Source: Rhodospirillales bacterium (GTDB lineage Bacteria > Pseudomonadota > Alphaproteobacteria > Acetobacterales > Acetobacteraceae). Taken from it: 7,060 bases of DNA. The stretch covers positions 1 through 7,060 of the forward strand of contig JAGXAV010000102.1 in assembly GCA_018971455.1 (NCBI GenBank), in the 5' to 3' direction. Position 1 is the stretch's first letter. Each line of letters starts with the position of its first letter. The translations under genes and the position numbers were made by a program. The notes beneath the pieces were generated by a model. The model was not told the DNA's origin, did no database searches, and was given only the letters and a program-made list of their open reading frames with translations. Shown one piece after another: positions 6,517-7,060 of this stretch.

Positions 6517-7060
6517 CTACTCGACGATGTCGGGGTGCGGCACGATGGTCGCCTTCAGACAGCGCATCTCGCGGGCGGCGGCGATGGCGTCGGCGACGCC
6601 CTGCTCGGTGAACGGGAAGCGCATCTGGAAGTCGCGGAACGGATAGCGGTCGCGGGCGCGGTGGAGCATGGCGATCCCGGCGGCGATGTCGTCGGCGGTG
6701 AAGGCCCAGCTGCCCAGCAGGTTGATGTCCTTGGTGCAGATGCGGTGCCAGTTGGTCTCGATCGCGCCGGCATCGGTGAACTGGCCCATCTCCACATAGG
6801 TGCCGCCGTCGCGCAGCATCTCGATGCCCTCGGGCCCGGCGGTCGGGTGGCCGCTGCAATCCATCACCAGATCGGCCCCGAACCCGCCGACGATTTCGCG
6901 CGTGACGCCGATGCGCTCGGCGGCGCTGGCGTGGCGGGTGATGTCCACCGTCGCCTCGGCGCCGAATTTCCGGCACAGCGCCAGGCGCGGATGCTCCGGC
7001 GCGCCGACGACGATGACCCGCCCCGCCCCCATCTCCTTCGCCGCCACGATCGCCAGCACG
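6517..7060 (-). CDS. Medium-chain zinc-type alcohol/polyol dehydrogenase, C-terminal part (cut by window end)
   Basis: Partial gene read leftwards; the visible 180 or so residues are the C-terminal half of a medium-chain dehydrogenase. The stop is at 6517-6519 and the N-terminal zinc-binding catalytic domain lies beyond 7060. The frame enters from the window edge; GTG at 7057-7059 is an internal Val codon, not a start. Visible parts are the second Rossmann strand (RVIVVGAPEHPRLALCRKFGA), the central strand GADLVMDCSG, the turn LRDGGTYVEMGQFTD, then DINLLGSW and a closing segment with LKATIVPHP. The Rossmann glycine motif should sit just outside the window, immediately before LAIVAAKEMGAGRV. 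The second strand ends in Gly where NAD-dependent relatives usually have Asp. The gene converges on the glycosidase gene, leaving 11 bases between stops. The substrate cannot be told; oxidation of a sugar or polyol in the same catabolic region is only a guess. Confidence 0.85.
   Translation of the reverse strand, partial: VLAIVAAKEMGAGRVIVVGAPEHPRLALCRKFGAEATVDITRHASAAERIGVTREIVGGFGADLVMDCSGHPTAGPEGIEMLRDGGTYVEMGQFTDAGAIETNWHRICTKDINLLGSWAFTADDIAAGIAMLHRARDRYPFRDFQMRFPFTEQGVADAIAAAREMRCLKATIVPHPDIVE

Overview
This window is very GC-rich, with codon third positions almost always G or C and long antisense open frames as a by-product. The gene style fits a high-GC proteobacterium, most likely an alphaproteobacterium: a LacI-type regulator leads a sugar ABC cassette, as in the rhizobial agl and thu operons. 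The genus cannot be fixed from the sequence.

Almost the whole window is one tightly packed plus-strand operon. It starts with a LacI-family regulator (45-1124). Overlapping its end is a twin-arginine-exported solute-binding protein (1096-2397). An 88-base gap with a strong GC-rich stem-loop and a perfect Shine-Dalgarno sequence leads to two inner-membrane permeases (2486-3331 and 3328-4131). These are followed by a MalK/UgpC-type ATPase (4159-5211) and a cytoplasmic glycoside hydrolase (5216-6505). The hydrolase resembles glucosylglycerate/mannosylglycerate hydrolases of family GH63 and the MGH1-like group. Eleven bases beyond its stop, a medium-chain zinc-type dehydrogenase ends on the opposite strand (6517-7060). 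Only its C-terminal half is inside the window.

The genes suggest one job. A periplasmic protein binds a small glycoside, the permease pair and ATPase import it intact, and the hydrolase cleaves it in the cytoplasm. The regulator probably senses the same ligand or a breakdown product. By homology the best substrate candidate is glucosylglycerate, or a related compatible-solute glycoside such as mannosylglycerate. That is inferred from motif resemblance in the hydrolase and is not proven. The dehydrogenase may or may not belong to the same pathway.

No RNA genes, insertion sequences, CRISPR arrays, phage genes or attachment sites were seen. There is no gene-free stretch over 300 bases. The longest gap is 2398-2485, described below. 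The operon promoter must lie mostly or entirely upstream, because only 44 bases precede the first start codon.
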